Source: Sthenelais limicola (lineage: Eukaryota > Annelida > Polychaeta > Phyllodocida > Sigalionidae). Taken from it: a stretch of DNA of 64,000 bases. Shown here piece after piece: positions 12,370 through 23,740 of this stretch; the first letter of the stretch is position 1; each line of letters starts with the position of its first letter. The translations under genes and the position numbers were made by a program. The stretch covers positions 45,507,744 through 45,571,743 of the forward strand of contig OW804096.1 in assembly GCA_942159475.1 (NCBI GenBank). Direction: 5' to 3'. A model generated the notes under the pieces. The model worked only from the letters and a program-made list of their open reading frames with translations. It did not search any database and was not told the origin of the DNA.

Positions 12370-12661
12370 TTTTATGCCATGATATATAATTTAAGCATTA
12401 TTTAATCATTATTTACCTTCTATTAATGTCTCGCAACCCTCCGACTCGGTGAAAGCAAACACCTTCAGCCTTGCGTCATGAAATGAGCGTCATAAAATGA
12501 GCGTCATTTATTGGCGCAGCTAGATTTACGTAATCAATAAAAATAGCGGAGTTAATTGGCTGCATTTGAAAAGCGGATTTCGCTAGCGAAATCTATGCAT
12601 GCATATGCCATGGGCTAATCTGGCCATGTTTTTGTGGATACGCACACCTATCATGGCATAA
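12363..12661 (-). repeat. Right arm of foldback element
   Basis: Inverted copy of the left arm. It starts GTTCTATTTTTATGCC and ends TATCATGGCATAA at 12661. It differs from the left arm by an extra copy of a TGACGCTCATTT-like phrase near 12480-12510 and by scattered substitutions. Confidence 0.8.
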
Positions 12662-15164
12662 TAGTTTTCTTCTTGCTTTCAAAATACAAGTATCGTATTT
12701 CCTACGTGTTGATATTAGAGATGTAATGTTTGATCAGAATTTCTCCACGCATTAGTGACCTCGATGTTATAGGCTCGCGGGAAATGAAAATAATTAGATA
12801 ATATCTCAGAAAAAAAGCCTGTTGATACGTCACTATTTTGAAGGCTCAATTCATTATCTATAAAGCGTTTTAATGGAAATAGTATGTCGCTGATGATGAA
12901 ACAAAAAAAACTATTATAAGTGTATGGATTAAGGATTTATTGTGTAACTGCATTAAACTACCTGCAAACAATAGATTTTACTCATGCTTTTTTCCAAAGA
13001 GGTTGTATACATACAATTAGAATAACAAATACAAAAACGTGGATATGTAAATTAAACCCGCAATAACTTGCCCTTCAGTATTGGAATGCTGTGCAAAACG
13101 GAGGTGTAGGAAATTTCCAACGGATTCAATTGATTGAGTGAACTCTAATTTCCCCTAATCACAATCTCAATTGGTTTCCAAACACTTGTGGATTTTACCA
13201 CTCAAATATCATGTATAAATCTACATGGTGCACGTTCTAAGTATAAAAAATCATTCAGCAGAATCTCTGTGCAAAATTTGGTGTGCCCTTAATATATCCC
13301 CGTGCACAAATATCACTTGAGGACCCCTATGCAAGGTGCACGTATAGATCTACATTGTACTCTGTCCTCAAATGAATTACAATGACTCAAGGGGTCCACT
13401 TTATGGATTTCAATGGAAACATTTCCTTTTCTTTGACCATATTTCCATTCCAAACAATTTATATGGCCTAGTGGGCAAGACACTGGACGGCAATAATGTT
13501 GGCGATATATGTGCAAATTAGGATGCTTAATTGGTACTGTACATACATTTGCTTCATCATCATGATGTAATAGGGTGACTCAACAGTGTAACAATCATAC
13601 GTTCATCCCGGTAATAACAAATGGGACTGAGGAAAAAAGCTTATGAAACCTGGCTCAGTGTTTCAATTATTCAAATGTTGCCAAGCAGGCTTTCTTCCCG
13701 AGAGATACCGTAAAGATAGATTATAAAGTACAAAAATAATTCTACGGTTGGACATGTATGCATCAGAACAGATATATATACATTGCATTGTTGGAGATAT
13801 AATACTTACGTAGCAAGTGCATTACCAGGAGGTATACCAGTAAAATACCCATCGTTTTACCCTGTTTTATTTTTAATTTCTTCACCTTGACGAAACCGAG
13901 CATTTGGACAACCCTCAGGTATATTCTGCTCCCAACCAACAGAAAAGCTGCATCATTACATTTTTAACATCTTAAAATTGCAATGCAATTAGATCACTGT
14001 ATTATTATTATTATGATTATTATTAATATTAAACCATTATTAAACTAAGCACAGACATTTAAAGAAGGCAACGTGTGATCAAATTTACTCCTATTCACTC
14101 TTCATTGTGTACAGGTCTATACTAGCTTACTAAATTTTCATTTTTCAACATAATTATATCATAAGTCAATTTACAAGGTTGTTTTGCTTGCTTGTATTAG
14201 GGGCTCATGTACATATTCTACCGCAAACAATAGAGAACAACAGCAAAACTGTCTTAACACTGACCGTCTAGATGGGTGGGGTACGTCACGTTTTTACATA
14301 GCAGCAGCAAAAAATCCAAGCTTATAGAAATACTGTAGAGTCACATCTTCACATATCCATATAACACGAATTATAAATACTTCAACTGGTACTGGTAGCT
14401 AGCCCAAATATGTTGAATGTCGGCTTGTAAGTTATTTTACCAGTTGTTCATTTGCGATGTATGATTGAAAGGGGCTATTTATTGTGGTGTAATTCTTTTG
14501 TGGGCAAAATTATCAATATGAATTCATGTGATATATTATCAAAAGAATACAATATCAAATTCAGTTCAAATTCCAATTTAGGGTCCAATTTAGTCATAGA
14601 TATTTTAGAAGAAATACTACATTTTGAGATGAGTGTCACAAAAATATGCCGCAAACTAAGGACAAGCATGACAAGCTGACAACTATGGACACATGAGAAA
14701 GCACAGATCTCAATCTTTGGTCCCCAGTAATGCTTCATCAGGTAAGTTTTGTTGCTTCAAGTAGGCATACAGCTGGAGTAGCAGATTGCAGAAATTCACT
14801 CTGGCTGCAGGCATATCCTTAACAAAGCTAGAATTACGAGCTCTAAAATGTACAATAGCTGCGACAAAGGTATAATCGTGTCACTGAGTATGTTGTTCGA
14901 GATAATTTCAGCATTGTGAAGTGTTCAAGAAAACACCGCATCCCCTCATGGACCTTATAAACTCACTGTTGTATCTACAAATTTAGATATTGTATATTTA
15001 TCTCACACCCCTGATTATGAGAACCACGTCGATGTAACTCATGGACTCTCTCTCTCTTTCTCTCTCTCGTTTAGATATTTAACCACTATATTTCACATTA
15101 TAATATGTATTTATAAAATAGAAACCCCTGCACACCCTTAGTAGGTGTTAGACTGTGTTGTTCC
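12662..15164. other. No gene recognised; 3' flank of the TMEM272-like gene
   Basis: AT-rich. The part nearest 15164 presumably contains the 3' UTR of the minus-strand gene, but no clear AATAAA was identified. A short (CT)n stretch lies at about 15043-15068. Confidence 0.4.
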
Positions 15165-15376
15165 CTAGTTGTTTTCTTCGTCCTTCTTTTTGCAGCAGCC
15201 ACAGAAGCAGAGGCAGAAACAACAGGAGAAACAGATCAAGATGCCAAGTGCCATGAAGATGTATTGTACGGTGATGGCCCAGAACGCGAAGAGATAGGTG
15301 GTCCTCTCACAGTAGAAAGGCTGACTGGGAAAACTGCTCTGGTATGTTTTGTGGATACTATACACCCAGTAGCTTC
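15165..15376 (-). CDS. TMEM272-like exon 7 (end of TM3, TM4, Cys-rich tail)
   Basis: Acceptor ATTATTTGCAG|GAAGC. 212 bases run to the TAG at 15165-15167. Encodes GSYWVYSIHKTYQ, TM4, the SCCFCLCFCGCC cluster and a charged tail. Confidence 0.92.
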
Positions 15377-18300
15377 CTGCAAATAATACCACGTTAAAAT
15401 ATCATTATTATATTGGTATACTATTCCATTATTCATTATTAATTCGTTTAACTAAAACATCGATCATCAGTTTTTGTGTTTGCAAAATAAGAAATATAGA
15501 ATAAATTGAATCAACTATTTAGTTTGTGGAGGAAATATGTGATGGCTCTATCCATACAATAGACTTATAGCTACTTCATAACGTCTGGTTCTAGATCTGA
15601 AAGTCATTGACTCATAAAGCCTTACTGCCAAAGGCATAATAATGCACCACCTGTTTGGTATAACAACAGATCAGAATATTTCAATAACAATAATAGAACT
15701 AAATAGAATTAATTACTAATATATAGGTTAGCATACCTGCAATAAACCAACAGAACAAGAACAGGTTAATGAGTCCATCAAAGGGATTTGCCGGTTTCTT
15801 CTCTTCCTCATCTGTATGTCGCACCCTGTGATAAACCTGGCGGGAGAAAGAGGAAAGAATTACATGAGTCCTTTCGTTAATCGGTGAAACTTTACTCGCT
15901 CCTATTGCGTTGCCATTGCACGATTTTCACCTGACTAATTATAGGCCCCTTTTGGGTACCATCCAGGTCTGCAGCAAGGAGATAACAACTTTAGTGTCAG
16001 ATTGTATTCTAATATAATCATGCAAGGGACATGCTAATTAACGATACCAACAAAAGAGCGTCTTAATATCAAATAATGGCTAATTTGATTAATATAATGG
16101 CGAAAAAGAACTATATACGAAAATGACCTCCATACATGGATTTCATATGTAATCATAACAAAAATATTTCGATTTTTCAGGTAATAAAATATGAAGAGGC
16201 ATCTCACCCATTCACCGAGGTTGGCTAGAGACTTGAGGATACCAAATGCTCCAGCCACAATAAGGTAGATTGGAATGAGACGCTGGATAGGACAATCATT
16301 GAGTCCCCTTACACCTAATAAAACAACAAGTTATATTGAACTGCAGTTTTCACACTTGATGGATATTTTTTTCAATATTTCCGAATATAATTATACTCAT
16401 TGTCCTCGGTATGTGATGTTTGAATCCATTAATGACTTTCCACGTCTTCTATTCTACCTAATTGAAGCACCTTTACATCGTTTCACTCTTGAATCTTTAG
16501 TAATACGTTCCTTTTTCAATAGGGAGGTTCCACAAGCAAACCTATCTCAATTACGTAACCGTATCCTTATCTTTTTTGTGACTTAGGTCGTATTTTTATG
16601 TATGAAAAATAAATTGTGAGATGAAACATTGTGTTTGATATGTTATTTACGCTTTTCCCGCCATGTTTTGCTGAACCTCTTTCTTCCTTTGAACGTATGC
16701 TTGTATACCAGAGATACCATCATACGGATACGTTTACGTTTACGTATATGTTAGACTTGCTGAACCTCACTATTAGCATCAACCTTACCTAATCAACATC
16801 ATAACAATAGGTCATATGTCATATAATATATATGTCAGTGATCGCCATTGTCTTGAAAACGATTGGTCACTATGCAGTGGCGCGCATATATGCATGTTTA
16901 TATTTTCTATCAGCTAAGGTAATAATATAAAATGTAAATTAAATTACTATTTTGTACTTGAATTCTTTATGTTTTGCGCCTTCAAATCTTGTTTAGGGGA
17001 CACAATGACAGATAGAATACAACAATTAACATAATGTACCTACCTATTACTATCATAGCAATCGGAACAGCCATCAATACGAAGGACCAGATGAAGGCAC
17101 ATACTGGAAGCAAGGAAGACATTTTTTGAAATACATTATATCCCCCCACATCAATAACATAAGTAACAATTTAGAGTCCTATACGGACGATGCAATAATA
17201 TACTGCGGCCTGGTTGAATAGGCCTTGAAGTATTTTAAGGTGACCCAACACCTTTGGGATTTTTCCTCACTATTAGAACCACTTCAACTATAACTATCGG
17301 GATCCCCACTGTACAAGCGATATTTCTTCCAAATACAGTATTTTAAGGTGCATGTGGAGTCAAATCACCTGTTCACAATACATCATAAGGTATAGGGTCG
17401 TCTGGAAGAAAATATATTAAATCAAAATTAATAATCATGTAGTATTTTTGGTGTCCAGACAGTGTCCCCTTAAATGGCCAGAAAGAAACCTGCCGGATAT
17501 ACCCCAAGAACATATCTCCAATATAACAAATACCCTTTAGACGTGCACCTCCTATTTCCTTTCTAAATATACATAGAAAATATGATCAATTAGTTTGTGA
17601 AGCCCACATCATATGTTGCATAACCTCCCCAATACTTGCACCCTCAGCGTTTGGAGGAGAGCACTGTCTCCTGCAGTTGATACACTTGATAGTCATCATC
17701 AATTGATTAACTCACCTGTACTGCAGAAGAAGTGGTTGGCCACTCGACGGCCATAATCCACATTACCCGTCGACTGGTCCCTTAGTGCTTGCAGTTTCCC
17801 ATATATGGCATCGTAGGAGGGAGGACCACCGCTTGCGGCTGCTAAAAACAGGAGCAATTTGTATTAAAAGGAAGCACCCTATGGCTGACTAATTTTAAGA
17901 CGAAAGTTATGTCTAAAAGTCGAAGCATGTAAGTATAATGCACTGTATAACACATATCGCGAAAATAAATGATGCATGACAGATGGAGAGTAGGTTACTT
18001 TACAGTTATATATCGTGTAGGTAAAGTACACCTCTTGTTTACAGTATCCTTCATGTAATTTATTTTATTTTCATTTTTTATTCACTTTGCAGCGAGAGGG
18101 AAGTTTTCAAACTCTCCTGCAATATTCAGACCCTGGCGAATCCAGATTAATGATGAATCGCGGGCGAAATCACTCTCGATTTCACCTCTAAAGAAATATA
18201 GTTTCACAGTGCAAGCACGCACCCTGGAGCGATTTCGCAGGCGAATTCATTAATGAAGATGAAACAAATTTGATAGTGCCAATGGAAATCACCAGATGGA

Positions 18301-21300
18301 GCTGAAAGTGCAGGAAACGCCGCGTCTTTTTATTAGCACATTTCTAAAATAATCAATTGAAATATTTTGTTTTCGTTTAACCAGGGAGGTATATACCTCC
18401 CTGGTTTAATGGTGAATTGATTTTTACCGAATTCTAGCGACTGCATGGGTCTGGCCCACAGTCTACGACCAGTGTAATAATTAAGCACTGCTTGCCCGTA
18501 TACAACTCAGTAGTATAAAATAGGAGGCCGCTGCGTCGGTCATAACAGTCATTCTGGATCTGGGCATACTTTCTGGAAACATTTTTTTCAAACTGAATGT
18601 TACTTATAAATTGATTGATAGACAAATTAGGTTTCCATGGCAATTATAACTATGGCATTTTTAAATGAAGTAGACAAATGTGAGGGAAGTTGAGCTTTCC
18701 TTGTAAACAGCATTGATAAATTGTCAGCTACTTAACTGTATTGACCACCAGTATGTTATTGGAATATTATTTAATAAATTTGTCATCAATACAGAAGATA
18801 TCTCACCACTTTAATTACGCATTATATTACCTATAGTATTTTTTTTTTTTAAATTATTTCTTTATTTTCTCGAAAATGAAGATGGGGTGATTATTTCATC
18901 CTTTTCAATATCCCCATACTGACATCAGCTTGATGCCAGTTGCCTGACGAGCTATTATTAGCGAAACCATGTAGTGCCAAACCAGTGAAATTCTCATTGG
19001 GAAGAAGGAATTCGGTTTATTGTTCTCTAATGAAGACTGCTACCCCCAGGAGGGGATCAGTGTAGTATTTAGGGCGAATTTCCTTATTAACATCATTTGT
19101 TATATATATCAGATGAGGCTAATATAGCCTGGATGCAATATCCAGGCAACAAGAGCACCCCTTGTTGATGCCGCAGTGGCATCACCAAGGGCACGAAAGA
19201 GGTCTTAGTAACCCACGTCTGAAGAATGTGACGTTCTTCAGTTGCATGGTAGCATTCAAAGGGGAGGATCGTGAAATCGCATCGTTCAAATAAAATATTA
19301 CCTATAGTACTTGGTTAATTACTTTTAGTTTCTAGCTCTGTAGCATGGCAAGCACTGGAAGACCCGATTAAAAAATCTGAAGAGCATTACCAAAGTCGTG
19401 CGAATAAAGAATTTGTTATTATTATATCATATATATTAAGCAATGATTACGTAACAATGATTAACCGCAATATTATTAATATTCCAAATTATAATTAACT
19501 CTAAGTATTATTTATTAAATTAATTAATCGCAGTATTATGCAAGTCTAGTAAGAAGATCAGGAAACATCAGAGTTCCTATACAAATGTACTAGTCTACTG
19601 GAAATTAATGAATTATGATTTGCCCCTCCCTCAGCAAAGTATGAGAACGTTTGGGGAGAATCGACCATATATACACACGTACATATTACCGTATATGGTA
19701 TGGTACGAATTGCGTTAATAGGGAGACGTTTTCTAGTAAACAGAAAACATTGCAACAGTCCTCACAGAACCATACCCTTATCTTTAGCATATCTCTAATA
19801 TGAGGATTTAGGGACTGACAATCTGCAATAGGTCTAATGTTACACAACACCCTGGATAATCTCTCTGTATGTTCGCAACGTCAGGAGCAAAGTTTGCCTG
19901 TCACCAAAAATAATGTAATTAGCCTTTGCAAAAGACTCCTCTGAAATAAACCTACGTTAAATCTGGAAAGCACTATTCTGCTTTGATTTAATTTTCATCA
20001 TCTACCATGTTATTATAGCCTGCTTAGCTGGTTTCCTCAGTCAGTGCAGCCAGGGGGCAAATATTTTATCTACTGCCAAGTTGAATTTCTTCATTCCCTT
20101 TGTGGCCATCTTTCTCTTTAAAAAATCCTGTCTCTAACTTATTGCCCATTGCTCATTACACAGCTGTAGATGTCTATAACTTTATGCAATAAAAGATAGT
20201 TGTTGTGACAGAAAACATTATAAGATCGTCGATATCATTGTTCTCTGTGTAAACACAAGCACATGCTATAAATGTTTACATAGATAATAACACTATTTCA
20301 TCTGAAACAATCGAATTAGCGCTATTTAATCTAAGATTATGTTTTCATAAAATTAACACTAGTGTAGGTACTTACTTTCTGTGTATGCTGGAGGAGCGGA
20401 TTTGGTATCAGTTCCATTGGCGGGCTCCAACTAAAAAGTAAATTAAACTTTGTAACTCTATCTATTTATTTTGTTTATATACCAAATAGAATGGAAAAAA
20501 ATGTTTCTCAAGCCATATAGAACATCATGTGAAACTAGATTACAAGTATTACAATATAGAATCATTCACAGAACAATTACTTGCAATTATTACTTGAAAA
20601 ATGCCACCATAATGAAATCAACAGGGTGTTCCTTCTGTGAGGAAAAGGACGACATAGTCCATTTCTTTATTACATGTCATAATACAACGAGTCTGTGGGA
20701 GAAAGTGTTTAATTTTATAAACTCGACAGGTTACCTCAATGAAGACATATAAGAGGGAATAGAATATTTCAAAGGAAAATAAATGGAGAGTTCGAAATTG
20801 TAAAAATTATTATCATGTTTGGGTTCGATCGAAAAGGCTTAACGGTTAAGATCATAAATTGGCTTGTTCTCATGACCAATTAAGGCCTTTATACACCGCC
20901 AAAATCTACATTTCATCATATATGTGAATCAGGATCATTATCTGAAACAACAATGAATGTTGCATTGAAGAAATACTGCTTAAACTAAAAACTAAAACAT
21001 TTATAATTATAAATAGTATTTTTCGACACTTTCCTTCGGGCCATACTTAACAAATAGCGCGAGTAATGCCCTGACATTATTATGTAATAAAATAATAACG
21101 CATGCACGAATAATCAAAATATTTTTTTTTTTTTTTTTTTTTACAAATGGAAGGCTTGAGTATGAGATTTGAGGCCTAGTAGTACTGTGCACCAACCCCC
21201 AACCCCACACACCTCACTGGTGTAACATTTGTGTACGAACCCTCAGGGCCTATTTTATTATCCTCCTCAAGCCGGGGACCTGGGGTTATTTATATTGACA

Positions 21301-23676
21301 TAGTGATATAAGCTCAGAGATTAATATCCCAATGATTGATATAACATCACTTGCCTGTGCCTCACCTCATGAGTATAATCTCATTCCGTATGCGCAGAGC
21401 TATACGGTAACCAAAACAGTAAGGCATATATTACTGTAAACGTATTAATGTTGGCGCAGTATTTTCGCGCACCCACCTTTCTACGTGAAAATAAATCCTG
21501 TGCCAAAGGTATAATTATAATATTATAACATAATTGTAACAAGGTGTGAGACTTCCTTGCTGCGCGGATTTAAAATCGCGCGAAAAGGTGTCAAAGTACT
21601 TAGTGCGCCAAAATGTATCAGTGTTTACAGTATATCATGTCCATCCTCGATGACTGCTTGTCGCATAGTTTCCTGATCAGGCCGATGTTTTGTATATATA
21701 AAAACATCACGTGTACGCTCATGAATAATAGAAAATCTTTCAATAAGTTCCGGGCAAAAACTCTTGATGTTCAAACCGACATGATATGCGCCAATACAAT
21801 TTACCGTACAGTGTAGTTCGTGATAACACCAGAGAAGGGATATTTCTAAAAATTCCCAATACCTCAATTAATTGTATGTATACCTGTAAAAAGGTTTTCT
21901 TTCTATAAATCACATTCTTACCGCTAATGTTAGCTAATGTTTACAAAAGTAGGTACACCCCCCCCCCCGCAATTACGTAACTGCCAGCTTCACACCTTAA
22001 GGGGTGGACGGCACTTACAACAAATGTGGGTTGCCATGCCAGTATTGAGCTAAAACCAGTAGTACATTACCTATGTGTTCTCCAGCTGTACAAATCACAT
22101 TTTCTTTGATAGAACTAATTTACTCCATTCCAATATTTAGTAAGGTATGATACAGCAATTTCTTATCTGCATTAATCACAGTCTCATTGCTAAAACTGAA
22201 CACAATTATGTTCTTTAGTGAAATTATTAACTCTATATCAAGAACTTGTAAAATTTCTTACAACAATTGTCAATACTTTTTCCTAATGGAGGGAATTAAC
22301 TAATTATCCAACTTATTCCTATTCATTTACACAAATGTTGTCTTACAAGAAATGTGACAACCTGTGCCCCATGTTTGATGCAATACTGGAGAACTATTTG
22401 AAAGTTTCAAGACATCGTGGAAAAAGAATTCTAGGCTCATAAGCAATAAGGATATTGGGTATGTATCAGATATTAAATGATTGCAATTATGTTATTGTTT
22501 TACCCCCTGAGCTACGTAATCTAACAGAGATATACATCTGTAAAAGGTGGATAATTGCTGCCTTTATACATAAATATATATCAACAAATAGCTATGCTTT
22601 CATTTGGTTACAGATATTTAACCTCAATAAGTGTAAATTGGTATAATGTACTACTCATAGTTCCGCTATCACACATGCAAGCCTGTTCGGCTGGTTGTCA
22701 GAGCAACAGATATCACGTGAACCAATTATTGTTACAAAACGATTACCAACTAAATAGGATATACAGGTGATAAAGTAAATATGCTATACATTATTTAATA
22801 TTATTTACGGTTATACTGACAAAAGAACTAATTAAAAATCTTCGGTGACATGTAATTAGTACTTACATAAGGTTTTAAGAAATGGAAAAATATATAGCTT
22901 ATTATAGGGGCAATCTTGCCAGAAGAAAATATCAAGTGTAAGCAGTTTAACGCCTGATAGTAATTTTTGACGTATTTGACAAATTCTATCTATTGGTATA
23001 TCTATCTATTGGTGGCTACTGTATTATCTGGCATGATTCTATTCAGGTGTTCACTTTCCCTAGAACCTAAGCGTTGTGGTCCAGTGCTAGGCCTATATAT
23101 CTGTTGGAAACATTTACATGTAGGCAAAATCTGTCCTATAGATCTAGGATGAAACCGTTGTCATGGAGAATGCAGGATTTGTAATATTCAGAGCGGAAAT
23201 CAAAATGTGGGTTGAAGAACATGCAATTAGCTTAGTTTGCATACATGGCCTCGTCCCTCTGGTACAGGCAACACCCATTCATTTTAAAGATCGGGGCGCA
23301 GTACTTTACAAGATATAAGTTGCAATAAAGGCGGTGAGAATAACATCCTTGATAGTTAAGATTAGCTCCTTTAATAGAATGTATGACAGACATGGGTGCG
23401 AAATTTGCACATGACTACATGTATTTCCAAGTGCTAGGATCTATTTTCAAAAATATCAACTTCAGGGCAAACATATGGAAATATATCATAATATTTGATG
23501 TCTAATGTATTACATCATATTATATATTAAGTTAGATATCAAATACATACCATAAGTCTACCAATACCTGTAGACACATTTTGTTCACAGACACTTACGG
23601 ATAGAGATTGATCAGATCATATCACTTCTATTCTAATGTATATTACCTGGATGGTGGCTACTGTATTGTCCGGCAT
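15165..23676 (-). CDS. TMEM272-like four-transmembrane protein, 7 coding exons, 229 aa
   Basis: Seven minus-strand exons join in phase to 690 bases: 23647-23676, 20376-20430, 17716-17841, 17044-17103, 16208-16314, 15737-15836 and 15165-15376. All introns are GT-AG. The protein starts MPDNTVATIQ, has two PPxY motifs (PPAY near residue 23, PPSY near 35, potential WW-domain ligands), then four hydrophobic segments: AFIWSFVLMAVPIAMIVIG, IPIYLIVAGAFGI, LINLFLFCWFIAGSYWVYS and FAFWAITVQYIFMALGILI. It ends in a Cys-rich stretch (SCCFCLCFCGCC, possible palmitoylation) and KKKDEENN. The DCPIQRLIPIYL phrase between TM1 and TM2 and the GSYWVYS phrase in TM3 are what I recognise from invertebrate TMEM272-like proteins, whose function is poorly known. 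The membrane role is inferred. A Tx1-like LINE remnant sits antisense in intron 1. Confidence 0.88.
15737..15836 (-). CDS. TMEM272-like exon 6 (cytosolic loop and TM3)
   Basis: Acceptor CTCCCGCCAG|GTTTAT, donor TTGCAG|GTATGC. Encodes VYHRVRHTDEEEKKPANPF (charged loop) then LINLFLFCWFIA. Confidence 0.9.
16208..16314 (-). CDS. TMEM272-like exon 5 (CPxQ loop and TM2)
   Basis: Acceptor TTTATTAG|GTGTAAGG, donor GAATGG|GTGAGA, phase 0. Encodes VRGLNDCPIQRLIPIYL and the second membrane segment. Confidence 0.9.
16323..16586 (+). other. Unexplained plus-strand ORF segment in the TMEM272-like intron
   Basis: The plus strand stays open to a TAG at 16584-16586 with a protein-like stretch (SEYNYTHCPRYVMFES through HRFTLESLVIRSFFNRE), followed by AATAAA at about 16607. 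It could be a gene or retrocopy fragment. I do not recognise it, and no start or acceptor is clear outside the antisense exon. Confidence 0.15.
17044..17103 (-). CDS. TMEM272-like exon 4 (TM1)
   Basis: Acceptor TGCTTCCAG|TATGTG, donor ATAG|GTAGGT. Sixty bases encode the first membrane segment (CAFIWSFVLMAVPIAMIVI). Confidence 0.9.
17716..17841 (-). CDS. TMEM272-like exon 3 (PPSY)
   Basis: Acceptor TGTTTTTAG|CAGCC, donor ACAG|GTGAGT. Encodes AASGGPPSYDAIYGKL and on to VANHFFCST. The acceptor is a tandem TAGCAG, so use of the second AG would drop one codon. Confidence 0.9.
18379..18406. repeat. Perfect 28-bp palindrome
   Basis: AACCAGGGAGGTAT followed immediately by its exact reverse complement. 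It looks like two transposon ends joined tip to tip, or a cruciform-prone site. It lies in intron 2 of the TMEM272-like gene. Confidence 0.85.
18407..20375. other. Intron 2 sequence, nothing recognised
   Basis: Intronic AT-rich sequence of the minus-strand gene with no ORF or transposon motif that I can support. Confidence 0.4.
20376..20430 (-). CDS. TMEM272-like exon 2 (cytosolic, PPAY)
   Basis: Acceptor CTTTTTAG|TTGGAG, 55 bases encoding LEPANGTDTKSAPPAYTE, donor AGAAA|GTAAGT, phase 1. Carries the first PPxY motif. Confidence 0.85.
20471..20995 (+). pseudogene. Tx1/L1-like LINE C-terminal remnant (zf-RVT domain)
   Basis: The ORF at 20471-20752 reads as the zinc-binding tail of a LINE reverse transcriptase: ETRLQVLQYRIIHRTI, then CSFCEEKDDIVHFFITC with the C-x2-C...H...C spacing, then LWEKVFNFI. 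Beyond the stop, degraded but recognisable tail phrases (INWLVLMT near 20857, MNVALKKYC near 20953) continue to about 20995 in shifting frames. It is a 5'-truncated, frameshifted copy, antisense inside intron 1 of the TMEM272-like gene. Confidence 0.7.
21122..21142. repeat. T21 homopolymer
   Basis: A run of 21 T. Read on the minus strand it could be the poly-A tail of an old retro-insertion, but no ORF or AATAAA adjoins it. Confidence 0.8.
21143..23010. other. Intron 1 sequence, nothing recognised
   Basis: AT-rich intronic sequence with a C-run at about 21959-21969. No coding exon or transposon was supported. Confidence 0.4.
23011..23097 (-). pseudogene. Duplicated, donorless copy of TMEM272-like exon 1 and its 5' flank
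   Basis: About 87 bases match 23653-23740 at roughly 90%. On the minus strand they contain ATG and codons for MPDNTVAT with two silent third-base changes (CCA for CCG, GAT for GAC). Beyond ACC the match stops: the ATCCAG|GTAATA donor is replaced by a TATCTATTGG repeat and an early stop. It is either a dead tandem copy or the trace of a duplicated promoter and first exon. Confidence 0.7.
23647..23676 (-). CDS. TMEM272-like exon 1 (MPDNTVATIQ)
   Basis: ATG at 23676 opens ten codons ending CAG|GTAATA, phase 0, matching the phase-0 start of exon 2. The assignment rests on phase, donor and the lack of a start codon in exon 2. A second, donorless copy lies at 23011-23097. Confidence 0.7.
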
Positions 23677-23740
23677 GATTTTGTTCAGGTGTTCACTTTT
23701 CCCTAGAACCTAAGCGTTGTGGTCCAGTACTGGGCCTATA
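23677..23740 (-). promoter_or_regulatory. Putative 5' UTR and core promoter of TMEM272-like gene
   Basis: The 64 bases before the ATG contain TATAGGCCC at the distal end and the phrase ACCACAACGCTTAGG. Both are kept in the duplicated copy, where the former reads TATATAGGCC. A TATA-like element about 60 bases from the start codon would place the transcription start about 30 bases from it. The start site is not visible directly. Confidence 0.3.

Larger units (their letters stand above)
11596..12661. mobile_element. Foldback (long-inverted-repeat) element, non-autonomous
   Basis: The left end TTATGCCATGATAGG and its exact reverse complement at 12647-12661 bound a 1066-bp unit. The two outer arms (11596-11884 and 12363-12661) are inverted copies, near-identical for the outer 50 bp and roughly 80% alike further in. 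If the outer TA belongs to the target, the flanks show a TA duplication, as in Tc1/mariner-type insertions, but this is weak. No transposase ORF is present, so it would depend on an enzyme supplied elsewhere. The interior holds smaller nested inverted repeats. Confidence 0.85.

Noticed and set aside
14690..14752. Possible exon ending TTCATCAG|GTAAGT
   Set aside because: Good donor, but no credible acceptor and a short frame.
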